In this document: positions 1-12,394 of the stretch, piece after piece
How the letters are laid out: every line of letters starts with the position of its first letter
Numbering within the stretch: position 1 is the first letter of the stretch
NCBI GenBank assembly: GCA_024509875.1
Contig: JAMPIV010008527.1
Coordinates: 558,001 to 622,000 of the forward strand
Direction of reading: 5' to 3'
DNA: 64,000 nt
Source: Oreohelix idahoensis
Taxonomy: Eukaryota; Mollusca; Gastropoda; Stylommatophora; Oreohelicidae
Translations under genes and position numbers: made by a program
The notes under the pieces: model-generated
Database searches by the model: none
Seen by the model: only the letters and a program-made list of their open reading frames with translations
What the model was told of the DNA's origin: nothing

Positions 1-187
1 CGAACAAACAAATCTCTTGCAATGAGCAGGACTGAGGAATATGGTCTTGCAATGTCCTGCAGAACCGACACTGATATTATAGATGTAAATCTTCGACTAT
101 AAACAAACATAATAATAAATTTCAGCGACAGAAAAGTGGTACCTACGTTAAATGCTATATGACAGCGGAGAAATACAAGTAGAAGTT

Positions 188-1075
188 CTAACGAACGAAC
201 CAACTTTATTTTCAAAGGGTTCAGAATTAGGCGTGCAGGCCCGTCTAATATTCTGCCCCCCCTCTCTCTCTCTCTCTCTTCTTGCACACTTGATTCTTTC
301 ACTCCCACATGTAATTTAAGCATTAATTATAAAGGTCTTCTTCTTCTTCCTCGTTCGCCCTGAAAAGGACGGTGGTTGCGTTGTGTCTGTTTCCAACGTA
401 GCTGTGATATCTGCACCATTCGGTCGACACATCCGACTTCTGCACGGCATTTTTTAGGACCGGGTTTGCCTTCCCATTGCGATCCGTACTCGCTCAGCCA
501 GCCTGCACAGCTGCAGACTGTTTCCAGGACCACCACGTGGAGGTGGAGCACGGTCTTGACCAGCTCTGGTTCGCTGGTCCTGACGCAGGCAGTCAAGCTA
601 TGAGTCGCTGACTGCGGTCTCTATTGCTGCGTCTTGAGGTCCCAATTATAAAGGTAATGTAACAGTATACATTTATAGTTCTGACACACACTCACGCTGT
701 CAAACCGTCATCAATCTGCATTGTTGTATGTATTATCAATTATATATAATTGATATGAAAAATATATAAATATATCCTCGTCCATATCCGTACATTATGG
801 GAAGAAAATTAAAAAAAAAAAAATACTTTCTTACACACTTCTGTCGCAGAAAAAAAGGAAGGGAAAAAATCTTCGAGCAGTTTAAACAAAAAATAAATAT
901 CTGCTCATTCTCATAAACATCTTCATATTTTAAACAAACGAAAGCATTACTTATTTGAAAAGTACAGTGGTATACAGTTATGTTCTCACATACATAACAT
1001 TATGTAATAATACTACATAGCAATAATGAAAACATTATTCACACAGAAAAATAACTTGTACGCGGAAACGAGCGG
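188..1075 (-). mobile_element. LINE 3' end, CGAA-tailed family, copy 1 (5'-truncated)
   Basis: Read on the - strand, this is a LINE 3' untranslated region ending in AATAAAGT followed by a degenerate TTCG repeat tail. It aligns with the copies at 5911-6137 and 32203-33010: a shared GC-rich block near 225-255, a shared block near 685-730, and a shared AT-rich block near 960-1060. No coding part remains. It is interrupted by a separate insertion at 337-643. The upstream (5') limit near 1075 is approximate. Confidence 0.7.
337..643 (-). mobile_element. Short interspersed element with AAG tail and 12-bp target-site duplication
   Basis: A 307-bp insert sits inside the LINE 3' end. It is flanked by the perfect direct repeat AATTATAAAGGT at 325-336 and 644-655. 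On the - strand it begins with GGGACCTCAAGACGC and ends in an (AAG)n tail, so it was mobilised by target-primed reverse transcription. I see no clear tRNA A or B box, so its origin is unknown. It could be a truncated LINE tail rather than a SINE. A related fragment lies at 16508-16590. Confidence 0.75.
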
Positions 1076-1097
1076 CAAGTTCACAATCGTGCGTACT

Positions 1098-1560
1098 AGG
1101 AAAAAAAAAAGTTAATTGTCTGCATGCTGAGACATGAAGGTCTAGAAAAACAGCGGCAACGAGAAATATCGGATGCAACAAGAATAGGGAAAAACAGTAT
1201 TGGGGGGGGGGGGGGGAAGAAAGAAGGATATCTCAAGATGTACAGTACTGACAAGTTGAAAATAGCATGTACGGTATCTCAAGTACACATACCAGGGACA
1301 GCGGAGAAATAATAGGGGGAAATGTTTTCGGACAACAATATTGCAAGATGGCTTTCCAACCAAAATTAAAAAAAAAAAAAGGAGTACAATTAACGGTCTA
1401 CATACTCTGTCATGAAAGTCTAGAAATACTGGCCACAACGGGAAACATCGAGGGCAACAGAAACGGGGGAAAACAGAGAGGGCATATCTGAAGATGTAAT
1501 GAACGAATGAAAATAGCGCTAATCTATAGTACCGAGGCGCAGAAGTGTTAAAAAAATGGG
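1098..1560. repeat. Diverged tandem duplication, period about 278 bp
   Basis: Two copies start near 1098 and 1368. Each opens with a poly-A run, then a block around GTCTRCATRCT (1118 and 1396), then a purine-rich block and a degenerate ATATCTSAAGATGTA motif. The copies are clearly diverged. G runs at 1201-1216 and 1567-1595 make the segment prone to slippage. I see no gene in it or in 1560-2270. Confidence 0.55.
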
Positions 1561-2271
1561 AAAAAAGGGGGGGGGGGGAGAGAAAAGGGGGGGGGAGAGA
1601 TAAAATATCAAAGAGAGAGAGAGAACCTGGCCGTCAAAGTTATTAGGTATAACACAAGCTGATTATGAATGAGAGTCTGTGTGCATTTTCCGTCTGCCAA
1701 CAGCCGATATAAACTCTTTTTTATGGGTTTTTTTTAAAAATATTGTGTACAGGAAATCGTATAGACCTGTGCGAGCGGCCACAACACTGAATCAATCAGT
1801 TCTCCCAGACAACAAACAATTTGCCTATGGTATGAATGGTCATGGTCAAATCATCGCAAAAGCCTGGCGTGGTTAATCTTTGAAAGACAACACTTTATGG
1901 TACTCTCCGAAAGCCTTCAGAGGACAGCAGATACAGACTTGAATACAGCGCATTATTCACCACAAGTAGAACGTCATTAATTTGGCACACAACAGTGCTG
2001 CTTAATATGTAATGACACAGATGTAATATGATGGTGAATACAAAAGATGTTAAACTGTCTGTCAAAGAAAGATTGAATCAAAACTTCTGATAAAAAAGGG
2101 TCATTCTAGAGGCGGAGCTAAGAATCTGGCATACCTTTGTTAAATAGAATGAAATCTTAAATATTGGATAATTATCTGCACCAAGATATGTCAGTACATA
2201 TTGTCTGTAAACAAGTTTTACGTAACAAAACGTAATTGTTTGTACGTGTTGTATAATGTAGTACTTGTTAC

Positions 2272-3405
2272 TCATTGTATTTGTAGTCTAGAAAGCTTCT
2301 GTTAGTTTTTAGACAGTAGTATACAGTGTTATGTAGTTTCTTGTCACTGATTGTTTGTAGTCCTACGTAGTTGCTGTCACTAATTGTATTTTTAGTGTTA
2401 TGTAGTAGTTGTCACTGACTGTATTTTCAGTGTTATGTAGTTGTTGTCACTAATTGTATTTGTAGTGTTATGTAGTTGTTGTCACTAATTGTATTTTTGT
2501 TATGTAGTTGTTGTCACTGACTGTTTTTAGTGTTATGTAGTTGTTGTCACTAATTGTATTTTTAGTGTTATGTAGTTGTTGTCACTGACTGTATTTGTAG
2601 TGTTATGTAGTTATTGTCACTAATTGTATTTGTAGTGTTATGTAGTTGTTGTCACTAATTGTATTTTCAGTGTTATGTAGTTGTCACTAATTGTATTTTT
2701 AGTGTTATGTAGTTGTTGTCACTGACTGTATTTTTAGTGTTATGTAGTTTTTGTCACTGACTGTATTTGAAGTGCTGCGTAGTTGTTGACACTAATTGTA
2801 TTTTTAGTGTTATGTAGTAGTTGTCACAGACTGTATTTGTAGTAGCTGTTGTCACTGGTTGTATCTGTAGTGATTTGTAGTTGTTGTCACTGATTGTACT
2901 AGTAGTGTTATGCAGTAGTTGTCACTGATTCTATTTGTAGTGTTATGTAGTATTCACTAATTGTATTTTTAGTGTTCAGTAGTAGTTGTCACTGATTGTA
3001 TTTGTAGTGTTATGCAGTAGTTGTTGTCACTGATTGTACTTGTAGTGTTATGTTGTCCTTGTCACTAATTGCATTTGTAGTCTAGAAAGCTTTTGTTAGT
3101 TTTTAGATTGTAGTATATACGTTGTTCTTGACACTTAATGTATTTGTAGTCTAGAAAGCTTCTGTTAGTTTTTAGACGGTAGTAGATAATTTTATGTAGT
3201 TCTTGTCACTGTTTGTATTTATAGTCTAGAAAGCTTCTGTTAGTTTTTAGACGGTAGTAGATAATTTTACGTAGTTCTTATCACTGATTGTATTTAGTCT
3301 AGAAAGCTTCTTTTAATTTTTAGACGGTAGTAGATAATGATGTGTAGTTCTTGTCACTGAATGTATTTGTAATCTATAAAGCTTCTGTCAGATTTTAGAC
3401 AGTAT
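2272..3405. repeat. Composite minisatellite, ~36-bp and ~66-bp units
   Basis: The left part repeats a ~36-bp unit containing TTGTCACTAATTGTATTTG and GTGTTATGTAGTTG. The right part (from about 3060) repeats a longer unit that adds TCTAGAAAGCTTCTGTTAG. The first unit, near 2280, already carries the long form, so the short form looks like a deletion derivative that expanded. Confidence 0.85.
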
Positions 3406-3461
3406 CAGATTTTCTATCTTTAAACGCTACACGACTTATTGGCTATCTCAAAGAAATGATC

Positions 3462-4372
3462 CAGTTACAGAAGGAAAGGTTAAGATAAAGAAGGAGAGGT
3501 TAAGACAAAGCAGGAGAGGTTAAGACCAAGAAGGAGAGGTTAAGACAAAGAAGGAGAGGTTAAGACAAAGAAGGAGAGGTTACGACAAAGAAAGAGAGGT
3601 TAAGACAAAGAAGGAGAGGTTAAGACAAAGAAGGAAAGGTTAAAACAAAGAAGGAGAGGTTACGACAAAGAAGGAGAGGTTAAGACAAAGAAGGAGAGGT
3701 TAAGACAAAGAAGGAGAGGTTACGACAAAGGAGGAGAGGTTAAGACAAAGAAGGAGAGGTTGAGACAAAGAAGGAGGGGTTGAGACAGAGAAGGAAAGGT
3801 TAAGACAAAGAAGGAAAGGTTGACAAAGAAGGAGAGGTTAAGAAAAGAAGGAGAAGTTAAGACAAAGAAGGAGAGGTTAAGACAGAGAGGTTAAGACAAA
3901 GAAGGAGAGGTTAAGACAGAGAAGGAAAGGTTAGGACAGAGAAAGTAAGGCTAGGAGAGAAGGAAAGGTAAAGACAGAGAAGGAAAGATTAAGACTGAGA
4001 AGAAAAGGTTAAGGCAGAGAAAGAAAGGCAACAGAGAAGGACAGGTTAAGACAGAGAAGGAAAGGTTAAGGCAGAGAAAGGTTAGGACAGAGAAAGTAAT
4101 GCTAGGAGAGAAGGAAAGGTTAAGACGGAGAAGGAAAGATTAAGACAGAGAAGAAAAGGTTAAGACAGAGAAAGAAAGGCGACAGAGAAGGACAGGTTAA
4201 GACAGAGAAGGAAAGATTAAGACAAAGAAGGAAAGGTTAAGGCAGAGAGAGAAAGGTTAGGACAGAGAAGGACAGGTTAGGACAGAGAAGGAAAGGTTAA
4301 GACAGAGAAAGAAAGGCTAGGACAAAGAAGGAAAGTTAAGACAGAGAAGGAAAGGTTAAGACATTGAAGGAG
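3462..4372. repeat. 20-bp purine-rich minisatellite, array 1
   Basis: About 45 units of GTTAAGACAAAGAAGGAGAG and variants. The + strand is almost pure purine apart from the TTAAG core. Units on the left favour AAAG and those on the right AGAG, so variants are clustered. The same unit forms a second array at 6641-7052. Confidence 0.9.
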
Positions 4373-5910
<1,538 letters not shown>

Positions 5911-6135
5911 ACGAACGAACGAACGAACGAACGAACTTTATTTTCAAAGGGTTAAGAATTGGGCACGCAGGCCCGTCTGACATTCTGCCCTTCCTCTCTC
6001 TCTCATCATGTATACTGTATCCTTTCATCCTCACATTTACTTTAAGCATTATTAAGGCATTTATCATCATAAAAGTAATATAACATCAAACATTTGCAAT
6101 AATCATCATAATTAAAGTATGTTTTTAAAATAAAT

Positions 6136-6137
<2 letters not shown>
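5911..6137 (-). mobile_element. LINE 3' end, CGAA-tailed family, copy 2 (truncated)
   Basis: On the - strand it ends in AATAAAGTTCG plus about six TTCG units (+ strand 5911-5936). The first ~200 bp match the copy at 32203 closely. It is truncated at 6137, where a GATA microsatellite begins. Confidence 0.8.
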
Positions 6138-6189
<52 letters not shown>

Positions 6190-6261
6190 GGATGGATGGA
6201 TGGATGGATGGATGGATGGATGGATGGATAGATAGATAGATAGATAGATAGATATATAGAT

Positions 6262-6314
<53 letters not shown>

Positions 6315-6322
6315 AGAGAGAG
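6138..6322. repeat. (GATA)n-(GATG)n-(GATA)n-(GA)n compound microsatellite
   Basis: GATA units from 6139, GATG units from about 6189 to 6229, GATA again to about 6266, then GA to 6322. Open frames reported through it are simple-repeat artefacts. Confidence 0.95.
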
Positions 6323-6640
6323 CTAATAAGAAGATTTCGCTGAAAAAACTCAGCTGGGGGGCTTGAACGAGCTAAATCATACAATTTTTATACATCTTCA
6401 CAAAAGGTGGCGGGTCAGATAAAAGTTAACTTGCTCAGACTAATTCAGCATTGTTCTTTATTTCTGAAATATCTTGTGAAGACTCAATCGAGGTAGAAGC
6501 GTCGTTACTCTTCTATCTACAACTCTGCCAAGAGTAATCTTGTGCGAAGGTAGACGTCTTTGAAGACCCACATTAGACACTCTAGGTTTTGGTAACTGTT
6601 GGACCACTACTGCAGAGAGCAAGGGGAGGCAACCCGTGAC

Positions 6641-7052
6641 AAGAGGTTAAGACAGAGAAGGAAAGGTTAGGACAGAGAAGGAAAGGTTAAGACAGAAAAG
6701 GAAAAGTTAAGACAAAGAAGTTAAGACAGAGAAGAAAAGGTTAGGACAGAGAAATAAAGGTTAGGACAGAGAAGGAAAGGTTAAGACAGAGAAGGAAATG
6801 TAAACAAAAAGAAATAAAGGTTAAGACAGAGAAGGAAAAGTTAGGACAGAGAAATAAAGATTAAGACAAAGAAGGAAAGGTTAGGACAGATAAATAAAGA
6901 TTAAGAGAGAGAAAAAAAAGGTTAAGACAGAGAAGGAAAGGTTAGGACAGAGAAGGAAAGGTTAAGACAGAGAAGGAAAGTTAAGACAGAGAATTAAAAA
7001 GGTTAAGACAGAGAAGAAAAGGTTAAGACAGAGAAGGAAAACTTAAGACAGA
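6641..7052. repeat. 20-bp purine-rich minisatellite, array 2
   Basis: The same GTTAAGACAGAGAAGGAAAG unit as the array at 3462-4372, here more degenerate with many indels. It lies 2.3 kb from the first array. Confidence 0.9.
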
Positions 7053-8110
7053 AGCCAAAACAACGAACATCTAAGTTTTTTTTTTTTTTAAGGAAAGGAA
7101 AACTGAAAGACACGTTAAACGAAAAAAATATTTTTAACCAGTGCTGACAAATGAAAACAAAGAGGCCAGTTAGGAAGCTAGACTACTCTGTGCAGCAGTT
7201 AGAATAATTTCCCATTCACCGGATACGGCAATAAACACGACACCAACAGACGAATTCAATAAACACTACCGTGTGTGCAAGGACCTGACTTATCGACGTC
7301 GGAAGGATACATAAGGTCTCTGGCAAAGTAACAATGCGTGCAGAATACGAGCGGGACCTATCGATTTTCGATATGCCATCGATCGTAGAATACAGAATAT
7401 GGTCTGTGTTCCAAATAACCTTTGCACGAATAAGTTAAAATAACCCCTTGACTGGTTTCACTAGCTGCTGGGTGAAAAGGCGAGGGTTCTTTTTTTTTTT
7501 TAACGTGGTATGTACAGCACTCCCCAAAAATAATACGTTCTGTCTAATAATATTTCAGTGTTGTAAACTTGAGGACGTTATTTCTACTGCGGGCGTTAAG
7601 TTGTGTGCATAGAAGTTTAAAAGTAAACCAACGCTATATAAAGTTCTCATGTTGTGATTTTTTTTTTCAATCGAGAACGGTGGAAATAGCTATTTTCAAT
7701 ATAATTGTTAAACAAAGAAGCATAAAAACGCTATGTACCATTTACAACTTGGAACACTGTCATTCGTACACCTCTAGGACGTTTGGTGTAACTGCTGTCA
7801 CATGACGCTGATGAATGGAACTCTTAAGAGAATAATTAAACAATTGTGAATTTCACTTTTCAAAGAGCTGAATTTGAAATAATGTGCTATTCCCCGCTGT
7901 TTTCGAAGCAAATTTGTGTGATGAGGTCAATCAGTAACACCTGGGAAGAAAAACTAGTCCATTAAGACTGTATTACTTTAAAGCTAACACAGATGCTGTA
8001 ACAACATATAAATATCAACATGCTCAAACAGCACAAATCTCATAGACTGACCAAGTCTCAATCTGACATGTCGCCAAAGATGAACATCAGAGTAAGTATA
8101 ATAATACTTA
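7053..8110. other. No gene recognised
   Basis: Unique AT-rich sequence with poly-T runs near 7077 and 7491. Short open frames only, none with a recognisable domain. Confidence 0.5.
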
Positions 8111-8114
8111 TTGT

Positions 8115-8790
8115 GTGGTCTACTATCAACGACAAACTCTCTCTGGACACAGAAATCGACAGCCGCATTGGCAAAGCTGCAGTTACATTTGCCCGCCTCA
8201 CATCGCGTGTTTGGGGAAACTCCAAACTCACAACAAAGCTGCAGTATATAAGGCCTGCGTCACCAGCACACTTCTATATGGCAGCGAGACACGGACAACC
8301 TATGCTAAGTAAGAAAGAAGGCTCAATACTTTCCATCTACTGTGTCTACGAAACATCCTCGCATTTCGTGGAAAGATAAAGTGACAAATGTCGAGGTGTT
8401 GTCACGTGCTGGCCTTCAAAGCATGTATACACTGCTTAGACAGCGCAGACTACGCTGGCTTGGCCATGTCCGCCGCATGGAAGATGGTCGCATCCCGAAA
8501 GATATCTTCTACGGACAACTGGCAGATGGCAAAAGAACAGTTGGGCGACCGCAGCTAAGATTTAAAGATGTGTGCACATGAGGGCACTGGACATAAATCC
8601 AGCAACCTGGGAGGATGAAGCTGCCGATCACACCAAGTGGCGATGCTATCTACGGCGCAACCTCAAATTGAGCGAAAAGAAACTCACACAATAAGCAGAA
8701 GAGAGGAGAAAACGTCGAAAGGAACACCAGAAAAATAAGCAGCTGAGGACTGTTACCTCAGGGGCGCAATGCGCGCCGATTTCGTACTTT
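8115..8790 (+). pseudogene. LINE reverse-transcriptase C-terminal fragment, frameshifted
   Basis: Conceptual translation across at least two frameshifts (near 8245 and 8330) gives the region downstream of the RT core of RTE/BovB-type elements. Visible pieces are an LYGSET-like motif near 8280, a RRLRWLGHVRRMEDGR block near 8445 and a GRPQLRFKD block near 8545. The catalytic RT motifs lie upstream of the fragment and are absent. A 5'-truncated, dead copy. Confidence 0.75.
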
Positions 8791-9229
8791 CCCGAAAATG
8801 CACAACGAAAAAAAAGGAAAGTCCTGCGTGCTCTTTTAATGGGTGGTCAATTCAGCTTTCACAGTGCAATGCGTCACTTTTCCGTATTTTCCAGAAAATA
8901 TGACGGGATTACTTCACTCTTCGTTACAGGGCATTTCACTCAGAAAATTAGTAATATGGGGCGGGGGGGGGGGGGGGGAAAGAAGAGATTTGTGTATACA
9001 GTAAAAAACAAGGCCAGAACGAGAATAAACTTGCCTTACGCTTGAGTTCTGGGACGAGCTGCTTAATCATGGCAAATTGTATTAAGCCTGGTCTATTCAT
9101 ATAACAGATTTGTATTTAAGACTACCCATGATTGATGGCGCTAAACTGTGACTAAGCATAGAAGACAACAAGGTGGGAAAGATGCCGGTAATTGACGCTA
9201 GGCAGAGCTTTATTGACCAATTTGTGCCG

Positions 9230-10197
9230 AAGTTGGTAGCTGACTTGGCTAAATTTTAAAGTGTTGGTAGGTGACCTGGCTACATTCTAAAGCATTGGTA
9301 GCTGACTTGGATACATTCTAAAGTGTTGGTAGCTGACTGAACTACATTTTAAAGTGTTGGTAGCTGACTTGGCTATATTCTAAAGTGTTGGTAGATGAAG
9401 AGCTACATTCTAAAGAGTTGGTAGCTGACTTGGCTACATTCTAAAGTGTTGGTAGCTGACTGAACTACATTCTAAAGTGTTGGTAGCTGACTAAGCTACA
9501 TTCTAAAGTGTTGGCAGCTGACTGAGCTACATTCTAAAGTATTGGTAGATGAAGAGCTACATTCTAAAGAGTTGGTAGCTGACCTGGCTACATTTTAAAG
9601 TGTTGGTAGCTGACTGAACTACATTCTAAAGTGTTGGTAGCTGACCTGGCTACATTCTAAAGTGTTGGTAGATGAATAGCTACATTCTAAAGAGTTGGTA
9701 GTTGACCTGGCTATATTTTAAAGTGTTGGTAGCTGACTTGGATACATTCTAAAGTGTTGGTAGCTGACTGAACTACATTCTAAAGTGTTGGTAGCTGACT
9801 AAGCTACATTCTAAAGTGTTGGCAGCTGACTGAGCTACATTCTAAAGTATTGGTAGATGAAGAGCTACATTCTAAAGAGTTGGTAGCTGACCTGGCTACA
9901 TTTTAAAGTGTTGGTAGCTGACTTGGCTACATTCTAAAGTGTTGATAGCTGACTGAGCTACATTCTAAAGTGTTGGTAGTTGATTGAGCTACATTCTAAA
10001 GTGTTGGTAGCTGACTTAGCTACAATCTAAAGTGTTGGGAGCTGACTAGGCTACATTTTAAAGCATTGGGAGCTGACTGAGCTACATTCTAAAGTGTTGG
10101 TAGTTGATTGAGCTACATTCTAAAGTGTTGGTAGCTGACCGAGCCACATTATAAAGTGTTGGGAGCTGAACAAGCTACACTTTAAAGTGCTGGTAAG
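9230..10197. repeat. 31-bp minisatellite
   Basis: About 30 units of ACTACATTCTAAAGTGTTGG followed by TAGCTGACTG, with a shorter variant (TAGATGAAGAG) recurring at intervals. That recurrence suggests higher-order duplication of blocks. Confidence 0.9.
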
Positions 10198-10484
10198 CTA
10201 CATAATTAAAACTGAAACCCTGGAAAATTTGGACAAAATGGAAGGATGGTAACACAATATTATTGCAATATGACGCTTCAGTAAAACATTTGACCAGAAA
10301 TAGTCAGTGATATGTCATCATTTTCCTTTCTGCTCCCTATGGCACATACAGCCATCACTGTAGCTGACCCCATTGTAGGAAGTTTGGATTCACTAGCTCT
10401 TATATGATGAGGTTACCAGCCCAGTGCATAACCTCATATTTGTGGCCTTGTAGTAAAATTCTTTCTTTGTCTCATAATGGAGAG

Positions 10485-12060
10485 TAAGGGAAGAATGATG
10501 AGTGATTAGAGTAAGGGAAGAATGATGAATGATTAGAGTAAGGGAAAAATGATTAGAGTAAGGGAAGAATGATTAGAGTAAGGGAAAAATGATGAATGAT
10601 TATAGTAAGGGAAGAATGATGAATGATTAAAGGAAGAATGATGAATGATTAGAGTATAGGAAAGAATGAAGAATGATTAGAGTATATGGAAGAATGATGA
10701 ATGATTTGAGTATAGGGAAGAAAGATCAATGATTAGAGCATAGGGAAGAATGATTAGAGTGAGGGAAGAATGGTTAGAGTATAGGGAAGAATGATTAGAG
10801 TGAGGGAAGAATGATTAGAGATAAGATAAGAATGATGAATGATTAGAGTAAGGGAAGAATGATTAGAGTAAGGTAAGAATGATGAATGATTTGAGTAAGG
10901 TAAGAATGATGAATGATTAGAGTAAGGTAAGAATGATGAATGATTAGAGTAAGGGAAGAATGATGAATGATTAGAGTAAGGGAAGAATGATGAATGATTA
11001 GCGTAAAGGAAGAATGATGAATTATTAGAGTAAGGGAAGAATGATAAATGATTAGAGTAAGGGAAAAATGATTAGAGTAAGGGAAGAATGATTAGAGTAA
11101 GGGAAAAATGATGAATGATTATAGTAAGGGAAGAATGATGAATGATTAAAGGAAGAATGATGAATGATTAGAGTATAGGAAAGAATGAAGAATGATTAGA
11201 GTATATGGAAGAATGATGAATGATTTGAGTATAGGGAAGAAAGATCAATGATTAGAGCATAGGGAAGAATGATTAGAGTGAGGGAAGAATGGTTAGAGTA
11301 TAGGGAAGAATGATTAGAGTGAGGGAAGAATGATTAGAGATAAGATAAGAATGATGAATGATTAGAGTAAGGGAAGAATGATTAGAGTAAGGTAAGAATG
11401 ATGAATGATTTGAGTAAGGTAAGAATGATGAATGATTAGAGTAAGGTAAGAATGATGAATGATTAGAGTAAGGGAAGAATGATGAATGATTAGAGTAAGG
11501 GAAGAATGATGAATGATTAGCGTAAAGGAAGAATGATGAATTATTAGAGTAAGGGAAGAATGATAAATGATTAGAGTAAGGGAAGAATGATAAATGATTA
11601 GAGTAAGGAAAGAATGATTAGAGTAAGGGAAGAATGATGAATGATTAGAGTAAGGGAAGAATGATTAGAGTAAGGGAAGAATGATTAGAGTAAGGGAAGA
11701 ATGATTAGAGTAAGGGAAGAATGATGAATGTTTTAGGGTAAGGGGAGAATGATGAATGATTAGAGTAAGGGAAGAATGATTAGAGTAAGGGAAGAATGAT
11801 GAATGATTAGAGTAAGGGAAGAATGATTAGAGTAAGGGAAGAATGATGAATGATTAGAGTAAGGGAAGAATGATTAGAGTAAGGGAAGAATGATGAATGA
11901 TTAGAGTAAGGGAAGAATGATTAGAGTAAGGGAAGAATGATGAATGTTTTAGGGTAAGGGGAGAATGATGAATGATTAGAGTAAGGGAAGAATGATGAAT
12001 GATTAGAGTAAGGGAAGAATGATGAATGATTAGAGTAAGGGAAGAATGATGAATGATTAG
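10485..12060. repeat. Minisatellite with a 519-bp higher-order duplication
   Basis: Units built from GATTAGAGTAAGGGAAGAAT with or without GATGAAT. A block of about 519 bp (roughly 10520-11038) is repeated almost perfectly at 11039-11557; the same rare variants recur exactly 519 bp apart (for example 10621 and 11140). Each unit carries GTAAGG, a good 5' splice-site hexamer. The array ends about 55 bp before the first recognised ROCO exon. Confidence 0.9.
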
Positions 12061-12114
12061 AAAGAATTTGATGAAGGAATGTTAGAAAATGATATTTTTA
12101 ATTTCTGTGCTCAG

Positions 12115-12394
12115 CTGAGTAACCCCAAACCCGGAAGTATGTCAGATTTATCGGCAACCAGGAGGAATGTCTCCCCTGGAAAACAGGTGCAGTCTCCAAA
12201 GTCTTCCCCCACAGTGACCAGAACAGCAGCTGAAAAGGGATCACCTTCCCCTGAAAGAAAGACAACAAAGGAGTCCACTGGAAGAAAACAGTTCCTCTCC
12301 CCACCCAGATCTGTAGTATCTGGAAGCAAGACACCAGTGTCAAGAACCCAGCCAGGGAAAAGGAAGGGCAAGGCCAGAGATGCCAGTGCTAAAG
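12115..12394 (+). CDS. ROCO exon 1: Ser/Pro/Lys-rich N-terminus
   Basis: The acceptor TTTCTGTGCTCAG precedes the exon and the donor GTGAGG follows it. I favour the ATG at 12139 as start because the exon opens inside a typical 3' splice site, so a 5' leader exon probably lies upstream. The encoded stretch has repeated SP and TP dipeptides and a basic end (GKRKGKAR), consistent with a disordered, phosphorylatable tail. The exon ends in phase 1. Its last ~24 nt plus the donor seed the minisatellite in the next intron. Confidence 0.8.
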
